From an uncultured Rhodospirillales bacterium (lineage in GTDB: Bacteria > Pseudomonadota > Alphaproteobacteria > Acetobacterales > Acetobacteraceae): a stretch of 64,000 nt of DNA. The stretch spans positions 1 to 64,000 of the forward strand of contig CAIYSR010000044.1 in assembly GCA_903928895.1 (NCBI GenBank). The letters are read 5' to 3'. Shown here one piece after another: positions 52,087 to 59,456 of this stretch (position 1 is its first letter; each line of letters opens with the position of its first letter). The notes beneath the pieces are model-generated. The model ran no database searches. It saw nothing but the letters and a program-made list of their open reading frames with translations, and was not told the origin of the DNA. The position numbers were made by a program, and so were the translations under genes.

Positions 52087-52482
52087 TCAGTCAGATTCCG
52101 ATGTGCGTTTGAATATTATCGCGACGCCGGTGTTTGGGCTCTTCATTCGGTCAACGATCATTCTGGAGGGTGCGGATATCACCAACCGAGCATCACCATC
52201 CCAATGGATCTGGGGAGAGAGCTTTGAGGAATAGGCGGCAGCCTCGAAAATTCGCTCCCCCGGATCGCCATCATCGTGGCGTGAGAGCACGATCACATAC
52301 TCACCTGCATCGAAAGGGCTCTGGCAGTCCTCGACGCTTGTGGTTGCTCTCCACGTGCCTCCAGCAGAGAGCGCCTCTGAAATTGGATTGAGGACGCAGT
52401 GCCGATCCCGCCCCAACGCAACAGCGAATAGGAGAGCTCCAGAAGCTCCCAAAACTAGGGTGCTTGCAAAAAGTCCGATCAA
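52087..52482 (-). CDS. Hypothetical single-pass membrane protein, start uncertain
   Basis: 131 aa if started at the TTG at 52482, which has GGGAG four bases upstream; no ATG or GTG is in frame before the repeat boundary at 52537. An N-terminal hydrophobic segment (IGLFASTLVLGASGALLFAV) is followed by an extracytoplasmic domain with two cysteines (RHCVLNPI, VEDCQSPF) and a beta-rich end (DARLVISAPSRMIVDR). Not recognised. Base composition is clearly less GC-rich than the neighbours, suggesting acquisition. The gene lies exactly between the two 176-bp repeats and its true 5' end may have been lost. Confidence 0.5.
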   Translation of the reverse strand: MIGLFASTLVLGASGALLFAVALGRDRHCVLNPISEALSAGGTWRATTSVEDCQSPFDAGEYVIVLSRHDDGDPGERIFEAAAYSSKLSPQIHWDGDARLVISAPSRMIVDRMKSPNTGVAIIFKRTSESD

Positions 52483-52536
52483 AAGGCTCCCAGCTCTATT
52501 AAGCCACTTCTGCGTCGACCCGTTGCACCCTCCTGA

Positions 52537-52712
52537 GCTCGCGTAGGGTGGGGTGCCCTTCCGCACCCCACCATCACCACGGGAGCCCATATGGTCATTC
52601 CGGCTCACCCTCAACCTCTCCAAATCCGCCAACACCATCATCCTCCCGAGCCCAATCCGCCGGATAATCCCCCCGCGCGACGGCCCGCCGGAACGACGAA
52701 TAGGGCCAATCG
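52537..52712. repeat. 176-bp direct repeat, right copy
   Basis: Right copy of the duplicated segment. It contains the second REP hairpin and overlaps the 3' end of the RAYT pseudogene (stop at 52595). Confidence 0.9.
52543..52572 (+). repeat. REP element, right copy
   Basis: Same GTAG foot and hairpin as at 51877, 22 bp downstream of the RAYT stop codon (the RAYT runs on the minus strand). Confidence 0.8.
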
Positions 52713-53107
52713 ACCGCCCGCGCGACAAGCCCGTGTTTGACCGGATTGAAATGGACATAATCGACGTGCCGGGCAAAATCGCAGGGATCACGCACCGTAT
52801 GCTCCCAAAACCGGCGTTGCCAAATCCCGCGCTCTCCCGTGGCGACGCGGGACTCTGAGCGACGTTCGCCAGCCGGAATCGCCGCCGAGAACCATCGCTT
52901 GATAAGCGTCCATCGCAATGAATAACCGGCATCGCCGTCGGGCAATGTCCAGACCGCATGCATATGCTCAGGCAGCACGACCCACGCATCGATCAGCAAA
53001 GTGTAAAAATTCCCGACAAGACCCTTCAGAGCGTGCGCGCGCGCCTTTGCCGGCGGAGCCCTGCCCGGCTTGATCGGCCCATGGACGCGGCGCGGCAGGA
53101 TCGGCAA
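52595..53107 (-). pseudogene. REP-associated tyrosine transposase (RAYT), 5' truncated
   Basis: Y1-type transposase fragment of about 170 codons. The HUH metal motif is present (VVLPEHMHAVWTL), with GERGIWQRRFWEHTVRDP and the catalytic Tyr region HVDYVHFNPVKHGLV, then a typical RAYT end (DWPYSSFRRAVARGDYPADW). The N-terminal strand expected before IDAWVVLPEH is missing or replaced by a Pro/Arg-rich stretch, and only a TTG without SD starts the frame, so it is probably inactive. The flanking GTAG-hairpins are its likely REP substrates. Confidence 0.8.
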
Positions 53108-53140
53108 AGATCGCCCCGCATTTCACCGGAGGGAACCGGC

Positions 53141-53701
53141 TTGTCGGATACCGTGAGCGTCGGCGTGACCGTCACCTTCCTGCGCATGATCGCGCCGCCC
53201 GTCGAACCAGCCCCGGCTCTGCCGCCGGACGCCGAGGTGGTGCATGTGGCTCACTGCTCGGTGAGCTTCTACCGCTATCTCTACAACACCGTCGGCGCCG
53301 ACTACGTCTGGTGGCTGCGCCGCACCGTGCCGGACCAGCAGCTCGCCCGGCTGCTGTCGAGCCCCGCCGTGGCGATCTACGCACTCTACCAGAACGGCGA
53401 GCCGGCCGGGTTCTACGAGCTCGACAGCGCGCGCTGGCCTGTGGTCAATCTCGGCTATTTCGGCCTCCTGCCGCATGCCGTCGGCACCGGCATGGGCTCC
53501 GCCTTCCTGCGCCACGCCGTCGATTTCGTCTGGCGCGCCCGACCCCACGCAATGACGGTCAACACCTGCACCGCCGACCATCCGCGCGCCTTGCCCGGCT
53601 ACCTGCGCGCCGGCTTCAAGGTCACCCGGGAGGAGTTCGAACGCTGGGACATCCCCACCAGCCTCGGCCTCAAAATCCCGCCCCGCCTCATCCTCGGTTG
53701 A
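53141..53701 (+). CDS. GNAT family N-acetyltransferase
   Basis: 186 aa from a TTG at 53141 that has GGAGGG seven bases upstream; a GTG at 53153 is the alternative. Fold features: YRYLYNTVGADYVWWLRR, GEPAGFYELD, the acetyl-CoA loop in YFGLLPHAVGTGMGSAFLRH (VGTGMG) and NTCTADHPRALPGYLRAGF. The family is common near DUF1194 genes in alphaproteobacteria. Substrate unknown. Its 3' end overlaps the convergent DUF1194 gene by 14 bases. Confidence 0.85.
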   Translation: MSDTVSVGVTVTFLRMIAPPVEPAPALPPDAEVVHVAHCSVSFYRYLYNTVGADYVWWLRRTVPDQQLARLLSSPAVAIYALYQNGEPAGFYELDSARWPVVNLGYFGLLPHAVGTGMGSAFLRHAVDFVWRARPHAMTVNTCTADHPRALPGYLRAGFKVTREEFERWDIPTSLGLKIPPRLILG

Positions 53702-54308
53702 TCGCCGTGGCAAGGGCGATCTCGCGCACCAGCTTCTGCCGCATCGCCGCGGCGAATCCGGCATAGTCCTGGCATTGCAGCGCGAAGGCGCCGGGGCCGC
53801 CGATCACCTCGCGCCGGTAGCTCTCCACCAGGTCGGCCTCCTCGTGCAACACGCACAAGCCGTTGATGGTCGCCCCCATCGCCACCAGCGCATCGCGCAC
53901 CGGCTCCGGGTCGATCCCGGCATTGCAGCGTCCGTCGCCGACGAAATCCACCACGTAGCGCCGCGCCTCGGCCGGGCAGATCGCCAGCAGCCGGCCGCAC
54001 AGCGCCAGCGCCTCGCCCAGCGCCGTGGTCCCGGCCGGCACGATGCGCGGCATGTCCTCAATTGCGCGGGCGAAGGCGGCGACATCCTCGGCGCTGCCGA
54101 GCCGGGTCCACTCCACCATCACCTCCTGCGCCCCCGGGCCGGACCACAGCAGCAGACACGCCACCGCCCCGCCGGCGGTCAGCCCGGCGGCGATGGTCTC
54201 CTCGCGCAAGGCCGCCGCCGTGCCGGTGGTCATCAGCACGAACTCGTTGAAGCTCACGCTGGCCGAGCCGTCGAACGCCAGCACCAGCGCGAGCGCGACC
54301 GGCTCCAT
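53688..54308 (-). CDS. DUF1194 (von Willebrand factor A-like) protein
   Basis: 206-aa VWA-like domain protein. The metal-ion-dependent adhesion motif is FDGSASVS (D-x-S-x-S) near the N-terminus, with a Thr in PAGTTALGEAL and the Asp in VVDFVGDGRCNAG. The family usually carries a signal peptide, which is absent with this start, so either the start lies elsewhere or this version is cytosolic. Function unknown; VWA domains mediate protein contacts. Convergent with the GNAT gene. Confidence 0.8.
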   Translation of the reverse strand: MEPVALALVLAFDGSASVSFNEFVLMTTGTAAALREETIAAGLTAGGAVACLLLWSGPGAQEVMVEWTRLGSAEDVAAFARAIEDMPRIVPAGTTALGEALALCGRLLAICPAEARRYVVDFVGDGRCNAGIDPEPVRDALVAMGATINGLCVLHEEADLVESYRREVIGGPGAFALQCQDYAGFAAAMRQKLVREIALATAINRG

Positions 54309-54322
54309 GGTATGGGCTGGGG

Positions 54323-54721
54323 TCAGCCCATGGTTTGGACAGAGGTGGGCGTGATTTCGAAGATCATGCGGACTTCGGTGGCATTGCGGTAGGGATAGGA
54401 GTCGAGGCCGAGGTATCGCTTGGCCAGCGAGTCGATATGGGCGTCGCCGCCTTCGGTGGTGGTTTTGCTGACCTTGCCGCGGATCTGGATGTAGCGGTAG
54501 CCGTTGTCGGGGTCGACGATGGAGAGGGCGACGGGGGCGCCCTCGGTCATGTTGCGGGATTTGACGCGACCTTTGGCGGAGTTCACCCGGATGAGGCCGC
54601 CGGTGTAGTCGAACCAGAGGGGAGTCACCTGCGGGGAGCCGTCGGGCATGATGGTGGCGAGGTGGGCCAGCGGGGCTTTGGTGGTGAGGAGGTCGAGGTA
54701 GGCTTCGGGGATGACGGTCAT
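54323..54721 (-). CDS. PPOX-class (F420-dependent-type) flavin/split-barrel oxidoreductase
   Basis: 132-aa split beta-barrel protein of the PPOX family. AHLATIMPDGSPQVTPLWFDY, RVNSAKGRVKSRNMTEG and the C-terminal EVRMIFEITPTSVQTMG match the short F420/FMN-binding type (TIGR03618-like). Alphaproteobacteria generally lack F420, so FMN or heme could be the cofactor. It precedes the DUF1194 gene by 14 bp and may be co-transcribed. Confidence 0.85.
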   Translation of the reverse strand: MTVIPEAYLDLLTTKAPLAHLATIMPDGSPQVTPLWFDYTGGLIRVNSAKGRVKSRNMTEGAPVALSIVDPDNGYRYIQIRGKVSKTTTEGGDAHIDSLAKRYLGLDSYPYRNATEVRMIFEITPTSVQTMG

Positions 54722-54869
54722 GATGGCCTCGGGTTATGGACGAGCACGCGTTGTCGTAGGAGCGAGCTAAGCAAACCCTCTTAGGTTTGCGCTCTTTCTG
54801 AAAGCTGAGCTGGTTTTCGCCTGCACGATATTTGCGAATGCATCCGTGGTCCGTCCTGCGAAAGCCTGC

Positions 54870-55187
54870 TTAGCGAATATAAAGGCGCAGCACGCCATAG
54901 AACATTCCGGCCAACGCTATGTTCCCGCCGATAACAGTGGCGATCATCTGCCACGAGGAGGGAATGCCTTCGAGCTTGCCTTTCAGATATGAAAGATCCG
55001 AGCGGACCGTATTGGTTTCCTTTTCAACTCCGTCCAGCTTGGCTTCGATTCGGGCCAAGGCATCGCGGATGCCTGCGGTCGCACGCTGAAGTTCCCTTAC
55101 TCTCTCTTCCATGTCGCCATCATAGGGCGGACCTCCACCAGAAGGAATGCGGTTGTTATCCTTCCATGGGCCGTCGACAACGGTCAT
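54870..55187 (-). CDS. Small coiled-coil membrane protein (XhlA-like)
   Basis: 105 aa from the ATG at 55187, which has GGAGAG upstream and overlaps the stop of the zinc-ribbon gene (ATGA). A Pro/Gly-rich N-terminus is followed by a coiled-coil (ERVRELQRATAGIRDALARI to LSYLKGKLEG) and a C-terminal membrane helix (MIATVIGGNIALAGMFYGVL) ending LRLYIR. The layout is that of phage-type XhlA/hemolysin-like proteins. Sequence around it is less GC-rich than the neighbours. Function unknown. Confidence 0.65.
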   Translation of the reverse strand: MTVVDGPWKDNNRIPSGGGPPYDGDMEERVRELQRATAGIRDALARIEAKLDGVEKETNTVRSDLSYLKGKLEGIPSSWQMIATVIGGNIALAGMFYGVLRLYIR

Positions 55188-55477
55188 CCGACGCTCTCCG
55201 GAATGGGTTGGTCGGACAGCCATTTTCGAACAGCGGTTTCATGGAAAAAGAGGGAGTTTCCGCAATTCGAGCAACTTACGCTATGAAAAGTGTGACCGTT
55301 GCCGAGCGCAACTCGGTTCTGGATCTGGGCATTTATCACCAAGGTCGCAACGGCATTCTCCTCGACCCCCGCGTTAATCGCGAAGCTTGCATGCCCGCAG
55401 AAGCTGCATTGGAACTTCCCAGGATGAACGCCGACCAGAAATCTCACAAACTCGTCCCGGCTCAGTGGTTCGTCCAT
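55184..55477 (-). CDS. Small zinc-ribbon protein
   Basis: 97 aa from the ATG at 55477 with AGAGAGG upstream. Two CxxC knuckles (FQCSFCGH and VSCSNCGNS) about 45 residues apart suggest one zinc ribbon. Not recognised as a named family. Its stop overlaps the next start by 4 bases, so it forms a two-gene unit with the coiled-coil membrane protein. Both differ in composition from the surrounding core genes. Confidence 0.65.
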   Translation of the reverse strand: MDEPLSRDEFVRFLVGVHPGKFQCSFCGHASFAINAGVEENAVATLVINAQIQNRVALGNGHTFHSVSCSNCGNSLFFHETAVRKWLSDQPIPESVG

Positions 55478-55578
55478 CACGACCTCTCTTCGGAAACGGC
55501 AGATTATTCGTGGCACCGACGGACGGTCAAAATTCAAACCTGGCGCCGAAGTGAAGGTAGTATTTTGAACTGCGGTGT

Positions 55579-56409
55579 TCAACGGTTGAACAGCTTGCCC
55601 GGCGGCGGCGCCGTCCGCGTGTAGTCCATCACGGTATAGCCGCCACCCTGGTAGCGTTCCTGGATGGCGTTGTCGCTTACCTTGCCCGCCATCTGCGCCG
55701 CGAAAGGGTCGGCGCTGTCCTGCGGCAGCCAACCGATGGTCTCGCGCGCATCATGCCGCCAGTAGGTCCGGCTGTTGGCCGATGCGCCCCAGATCACGCA
55801 GCTCCCGGTCTTCTCCGCCAGCGTTGCTGCGGCGCAGAGGCGGGCGAGGTCGTCATAGCTCAGCCAGGTCGAAAGCATCCGCGCGTCGATCGGCTCAGGG
55901 AAGGAGGAGCCGATACGGACGTTGACGTTCTCCACCCCGTGCTTGAACCAGTACATCCGCCCCATCAGCTCGCCATAGGCCTTGGACAGCCCGTAATACC
56001 CGTCCGGCATGAACTGGCAGTCGTCGTCGAGCGGAGTCTCGCGCTCGTGGAACCCGATCGAGTGGTTGGACGAGGCGAACAGCACCCGCGCCCCCTCGCG
56101 CCGCGCCGCCTCGTAGATGTGGTAGAGCCCGCGGATATTCGGCCCCAGCACCTCCTCGAACGGATGCTCGGTCGATACCCCGCCGAAATGCAGGATCATG
56201 CCGCAGCCGGTCGCCAGCCGCAGGATCGTCACGCCGTCGTTGAGGTCGGCCTTGGTGAAGGTCGCGCCGGGCGGCAGCGGGTCCGGAAACGGCACGATAT
56301 CGGTCAGCACCAGCGTCCAGCCGCGCGCGCCCAGCGCCTTGGCGAGATGGCGTCCGAGATTGCCGGAGGCGCCGGTGAGCAGGACGGGTTTGGTGGGGAT
56401 TTCGGTCAT
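55579..56409 (-). CDS. NAD-dependent epimerase/dehydratase, uronate dehydrogenase-like
   Basis: 276-aa SDR-fold enzyme. The dinucleotide loop is LLTGASGNLGRHLAKALG; the catalytic YxxxK is in YYGLSKAYGELMGRMY; ILHFGGVSTEHPFEEVL, FASSNHSIGFHER and VRIGSSFPEPIDARMLSTW closely resemble bacterial uronate dehydrogenases, which oxidise glucuronate/galacturonate to aldaric lactones. It follows the GGT gene by 10 bp on the same strand, so it is probably in the same transcript as the nitrile hydratase genes. Whether the substrate is a uronate is inference. Confidence 0.78.
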   Translation of the reverse strand: MTEIPTKPVLLTGASGNLGRHLAKALGARGWTLVLTDIVPFPDPLPPGATFTKADLNDGVTILRLATGCGMILHFGGVSTEHPFEEVLGPNIRGLYHIYEAARREGARVLFASSNHSIGFHERETPLDDDCQFMPDGYYGLSKAYGELMGRMYWFKHGVENVNVRIGSSFPEPIDARMLSTWLSYDDLARLCAAATLAEKTGSCVIWGASANSRTYWRHDARETIGWLPQDSADPFAAQMAGKVSDNAIQERYQGGGYTVMDYTRTAPPPGKLFNR

Positions 56410-56419
56410 GGTTGGTTCC

Positions 56420-58162
56420 TCAATAGCCGATTGCGGCGCCCGCGGGCCGGCGGTCGTCGTTGGCGCCATAGAACAGGCCGGGGCGCATCCGGCCGGACAC
56501 CGCGGCATCGTTGCCGGAGCTCGCGGCCCCCGCCTGGGTGGCGCGCTGCGGCCCGACGGCGATCGCCTCGGCGGCGCCCCAGGGAGACTGGGTGGTGAGC
56601 TTGTGGCCCATCCCGGCGAGCAGCGTCGCCGTGTCGGGCGAAATCCCGTGGGGCTCGACGAACACTTCGTCGGGCAGGAACTGGTGATGGAAGCGCGGCG
56701 CGTCCACCGCCTCCTGCAGCTCCATGCCGTAGTCGATCACATTGAGCGCGGTCAGCAGGGTGATGGTGATGATGCGCGGGCCGCCGGGCGAGCCGAGCAC
56801 GAGGAAGATGCGGCCGTCCTTCGTCACCAGGGTCGGCGCCATCGACGAAAGCGGCCGTTTCGCCGGGGCGATGACGTTGGCCGCGCCCTGCACCAGGCCG
56901 AACAGATTGGCGCTGCCGGGCTTGATGGTGAAATCGTCCATGGTGTCGCCGAGCAGGAAGCCGCCCGCCATCACCAGGGCGCCGAACGCGCCGTTGATGC
57001 TGTAGGTGACGGAGACCGCGTTGCCGGCCGCGTCCACCACCGAATAATGCGTCGTCTCCGGCTTCTCGTGCGGCGCCACGCCGGGGCCAAGGTCACGTGA
57101 AGGGGTGGCTGCGACGCCGATCCTGGCCCGGATCGCGGCCGCGTACTCCTTCGAGAGCAGGCGCTCAAGCGGATTGCGCACGAAGGCGGGGTCGCCGAGC
57201 GTGGTGTTGCGGTCAAGGAAGGCGTGGCGCATGGCCTCGACAATGAGGTGGACCGATCGAGCCGAGCGGAAACCCAGCGCACGCAGGTCGTAGCCTTCGA
57301 GGACATTGAGGATTTCGCACAAGATGGTCCCGCCCGAGGAGGGCGGCGGGGCGGAGACGAAGACGTAGCCGCGATAGGTGCAGCGCAGCGGCGCCCGTTC
57401 GACGGCGCGGTAGGCGGCAAAATCGGCCGCGGTGATGATCCCGCCCGCTTCGCGCGCCGCAGCCTCGATCAGTGCCGGGATGCGGCCGTTGTAGAAGGCG
57501 GGCGCGCCGTCTTGCGCGATCGACGCCAGCGTGGCGGCCAGTTCGGGCTGGGTCATCCGGTCCGCCGGTTGCAGGGCGCTGCCGTCAGGCCGCAGGAACA
57601 CGGCGGCCAGGGCCGGACGGGTTCTGAAGGCGGCGGCGCGCAGATCGAGAATGTCGGTGTCGCCGCGGGTCAGGATGAAGCCGTCGCGGGCCAGCCGGAT
57701 GGCGGGTTCCATCACGATCGCGCGCGGCAGGCTGCCGTACCGCGACAGCGCCGCCTCGAGTCCGGCGACGGTCCCGGGCACCGGCACCGCTTTCCAGCCG
57801 ACCAGGCTCGCGTTCGCGATCGGGTTGCTGGCGGCGTCCAGATACATGTCCGCCGCCGCCAAAGCCGGCGCGGCTTCGCGGAAATCGAGGAACACGTCGC
57901 GCCCGTCGGCGAGATGCAGCGTCATGAAGCCGCCGCCGCCGATGTTGCCGCAGCATGGGTTGACCACCGCCAGCGCATAGCCGACCGCGACGGCGGCATC
58001 GACGGCATTGCCGCCGTGCTTCAGCATCTCGATCCCCGCCTCCGAGGCTAGGCGCTGGGCCGAGACCACCATGCCGTGCGCCGCCTCTATTGCGGGGGCC
58101 GAGGCCGCCCGCGCGTCAGCGGCCAGCCCGAGGGCGAGCAGGAGCACCAGCCCGCGGACCAT
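56420..58162 (-). CDS. ggt: Gamma-glutamyltranspeptidase
   Basis: 580-aa periplasmic Ntn-hydrolase. A signal peptide (MVRGLVLLLALGLAADARA) leads into the large subunit (AAHGMVVSAQRLASEAGIEM, HGGNAVDAAVAVGYAL); autocleavage is expected before the Thr of PETTHYSVVDAAGN, creating the small subunit with the catalytic Thr. APTLVTKDGRIFLVLGSPGG is the oxyanion region. It removes gamma-glutamyl groups from glutathione and gamma-glutamyl amino acids or transfers them. The ATG at 58162 is 2 bp after the nthA stop, so it is very likely co-expressed with the nitrile hydratase genes. Confidence 0.92.
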   Translation of the reverse strand: MVRGLVLLLALGLAADARAASAPAIEAAHGMVVSAQRLASEAGIEMLKHGGNAVDAAVAVGYALAVVNPCCGNIGGGGFMTLHLADGRDVFLDFREAAPALAAADMYLDAASNPIANASLVGWKAVPVPGTVAGLEAALSRYGSLPRAIVMEPAIRLARDGFILTRGDTDILDLRAAAFRTRPALAAVFLRPDGSALQPADRMTQPELAATLASIAQDGAPAFYNGRIPALIEAAAREAGGIITAADFAAYRAVERAPLRCTYRGYVFVSAPPPSSGGTILCEILNVLEGYDLRALGFRSARSVHLIVEAMRHAFLDRNTTLGDPAFVRNPLERLLSKEYAAAIRARIGVAATPSRDLGPGVAPHEKPETTHYSVVDAAGNAVSVTYSINGAFGALVMAGGFLLGDTMDDFTIKPGSANLFGLVQGAANVIAPAKRPLSSMAPTLVTKDGRIFLVLGSPGGPRIITITLLTALNVIDYGMELQEAVDAPRFHHQFLPDEVFVEPHGISPDTATLLAGMGHKLTTQSPWGAAEAIAVGPQRATQAGAASSGNDAAVSGRMRPGLFYGANDDRRPAGAAIGY

Positions 58163-58164
58163 GC

Positions 58165-58746
58165 TCAGCCTGCGGTCGGGATGGTGACGCCGATCATGTC
58201 GCCTTCGCGGACGATGGCGGCGAGTTGTTCGGCGCTCCAGCCCTCGGTCCCCGCCGGGCGCCGGGGCAGCACCATCCAGCGGTAGTCGGCGGTGCTGTCC
58301 ACCACCCGCAGCTTCTGCCCCACCGGCAGCACCGTGCCCCATTCGCCCAGCAGCCCGCGCGGGTCGCGCACGGCACGGGCGCGGTAGGCGGCGGATTTGA
58401 ACCAGAACGGCGGATAGCCCAGCACGGCGCGCGGGTAGCAGGAGCACAAGGTGCAGACGACCAGGTTGTGCACCGCCTCGGTGTCCTCCAGCACGCCGAG
58501 CGGCGGCAGGCCGCGCATCGGGATCGCCATCGCCTCGGCCGCCATGGTGCCGTCGCGCAGCATCAGCGCCTTGTAGTCCGGATCGGTCCAGGCGCGGGCC
58601 ACCATGCGCGCACCCTGGGCCGGGCTGCCGCCATCCGTGATGCGGATGCGCTCGGCGATCTCGTCGGTGGTCAGATGCCCCTTGGCCGCCAGCAGCGAGC
58701 GGACGGCTTCGAGCAGGCGGTCGGACGGGGTTTCCAGGATATTCAT
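58165..58746 (-). CDS. nthA: Nitrile hydratase/thiocyanate hydrolase alpha-type subunit (metal-binding)
   Basis: 193-aa catalytic subunit from the ATG at 58746, which overlaps the beta-C stop (ATGA). The metal-binding motif VCTLCSCYP has Cys98, Cys101 and Cys103; the Thr between the first two cysteines marks the cobalt type. YRARAVRDPRGLLGEWG is the conserved following region. The enzyme hydrates nitriles to amides, or thiocyanate in the related hydrolase; both use this subunit type. N-terminal nitrile-hydratase alpha features (EAVRSLLAAKGHLTTDEI) are present. Confidence 0.92.
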   Translation of the reverse strand: MNILETPSDRLLEAVRSLLAAKGHLTTDEIAERIRITDGGSPAQGARMVARAWTDPDYKALMLRDGTMAAEAMAIPMRGLPPLGVLEDTEAVHNLVVCTLCSCYPRAVLGYPPFWFKSAAYRARAVRDPRGLLGEWGTVLPVGQKLRVVDSTADYRWMVLPRRPAGTEGWSAEQLAAIVREGDMIGVTIPTAG

Positions 58747-59024
58747 GCGGCCTCCAGCCAATGCTCGAAGATTTCGACAACCAGCTCATCCGGCGCCGCG
58801 CCCTCGGGCCAGAACGGCTTGGGCGCGAAGCGGACATGGTAGAGGGCGCGAATGGGGGCGGGGCGGGCGAAGGCAAGGTCTTCGGGGTTGGGGAAATCGC
58901 CGAGGTGGCGCTCGATGGTGCCCTCTTCGCCGCGCACGTAATGCGGCGTGCGGATATGGCAGGGGCCGCGCAGCTCCGGCCAGTCGAGCTTGACGCGGAC
59001 GCGGGTGCCGGGGGCCAGCATCAT
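58743..59024 (-). CDS. Nitrile hydratase beta subunit, C-terminal half as separate gene
   Basis: 93-aa protein equal to the SH3-like C-terminal domain of nitrile hydratase beta or to the alpha subunit of thiocyanate hydrolase. TRVRVKLDWPELRGP, the metal-site arginine motif HIRTPHYVRGEEGTIE and YHVRFAPKPFWPEG are seen. It starts at ATG 59024, overlapping the beta-N stop (TGA at 59021-59023), and ends overlapping nthA. It cannot be a full beta subunit, which is about 220 aa. Confidence 0.85.
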   Translation of the reverse strand: MMLAPGTRVRVKLDWPELRGPCHIRTPHYVRGEEGTIERHLGDFPNPEDLAFARPAPIRALYHVRFAPKPFWPEGAAPDELVVEIFEHWLEAA

Positions 59025-59344
59025 AGTTTCGCCCCATCCTGGCTGGCGAGGGCTTCGCGGAGTTCGGCTTCGGTGAAGATGCCTTTGGAGAGCATGTTGT
59101 CGGTGATGGAGCGCATCCATTTCTGGTAGTACGACATCCGCAGGTACTGCTCCTCGGGGATGGCCTCGATGGCGCGGCGCATTTCGTCGACGGACATGAG
59201 TTTTTTCATGCCCAGGAGCTGGCGGATGGCGTCGACTTCCTTGTCGAAGTCGTTGAGCGCATGGGGCTCGGTGTCGACCGGGTCGCACATGAACTTGCTG
59301 ACCCCGCCCATGTCATGCATCGCCCGCGGCAATTCGTCCTTCAT
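59021..59344 (-). CDS. Nitrile hydratase beta subunit, N-terminal half as separate gene
   Basis: 107-aa helical protein corresponding to the beta N-terminal domain (or the beta subunit of thiocyanate hydrolase). The start MHDMGG-type motif (RAMHDMGGVSKF) and the helices EEQYLRMSYYQKWMRSIT and FTEAELREALA match. GGAGGGG lies before the ATG at 59344. The separate nitrile hydratase activator proteins share this fold, so an activator role is the alternative, but with only a C-half beta gene next door, a subunit role is favoured. First gene of the operon. Confidence 0.82.
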   Translation of the reverse strand: MKDELPRAMHDMGGVSKFMCDPVDTEPHALNDFDKEVDAIRQLLGMKKLMSVDEMRRAIEAIPEEQYLRMSYYQKWMRSITDNMLSKGIFTEAELREALASQDGAKL

Positions 59345-59377
59345 CGCATCCCCTCCGTTTTTCACCCTAGCAAGCGG

Positions 59378-59414
59378 ATAAAAGTTTTTTGCTCCTTTTT
59401 TTCAAAAAAGGAGA
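59378..59414 (-). repeat. AT-hairpin repeat, copy K (variant stem)
   Basis: AAAGTTTTTT then stem CTCCTTTTTTT / AAAAAAGGAG. The usual TTC/GAA pairs are CTC/GAG-type here on both arms. It is next to copy L between beta-N and tyrS. Confidence 0.8.
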
Positions 59415-59451
59415 CCTGTTCTTTTTTGAAAAAAAGAACCAAAAAACTTTC
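59415..59451 (+). repeat. AT-hairpin repeat, copy L (variant stem)
   Basis: Stem GTTCTTTTTT / AAAAAAGAAC followed by CAAAAAACTTT. Placed back to back with copy K, tails pointing outward, and ending 5 bp from the tyrS stop. Confidence 0.8.
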
Positions 59452-59456
59452 ACCCA

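Noticed and set aside
56198-57100. Plus-strand frame over the GGT gene
   Set aside because: Antisense to a gene with clear GGT motifs and signal peptide.
59021-59344. Beta-N gene as a stand-alone nitrile hydratase activator
   Set aside because: Kept as the alternative only, because the neighbouring beta gene contains just the C-terminal domain and would need this half.
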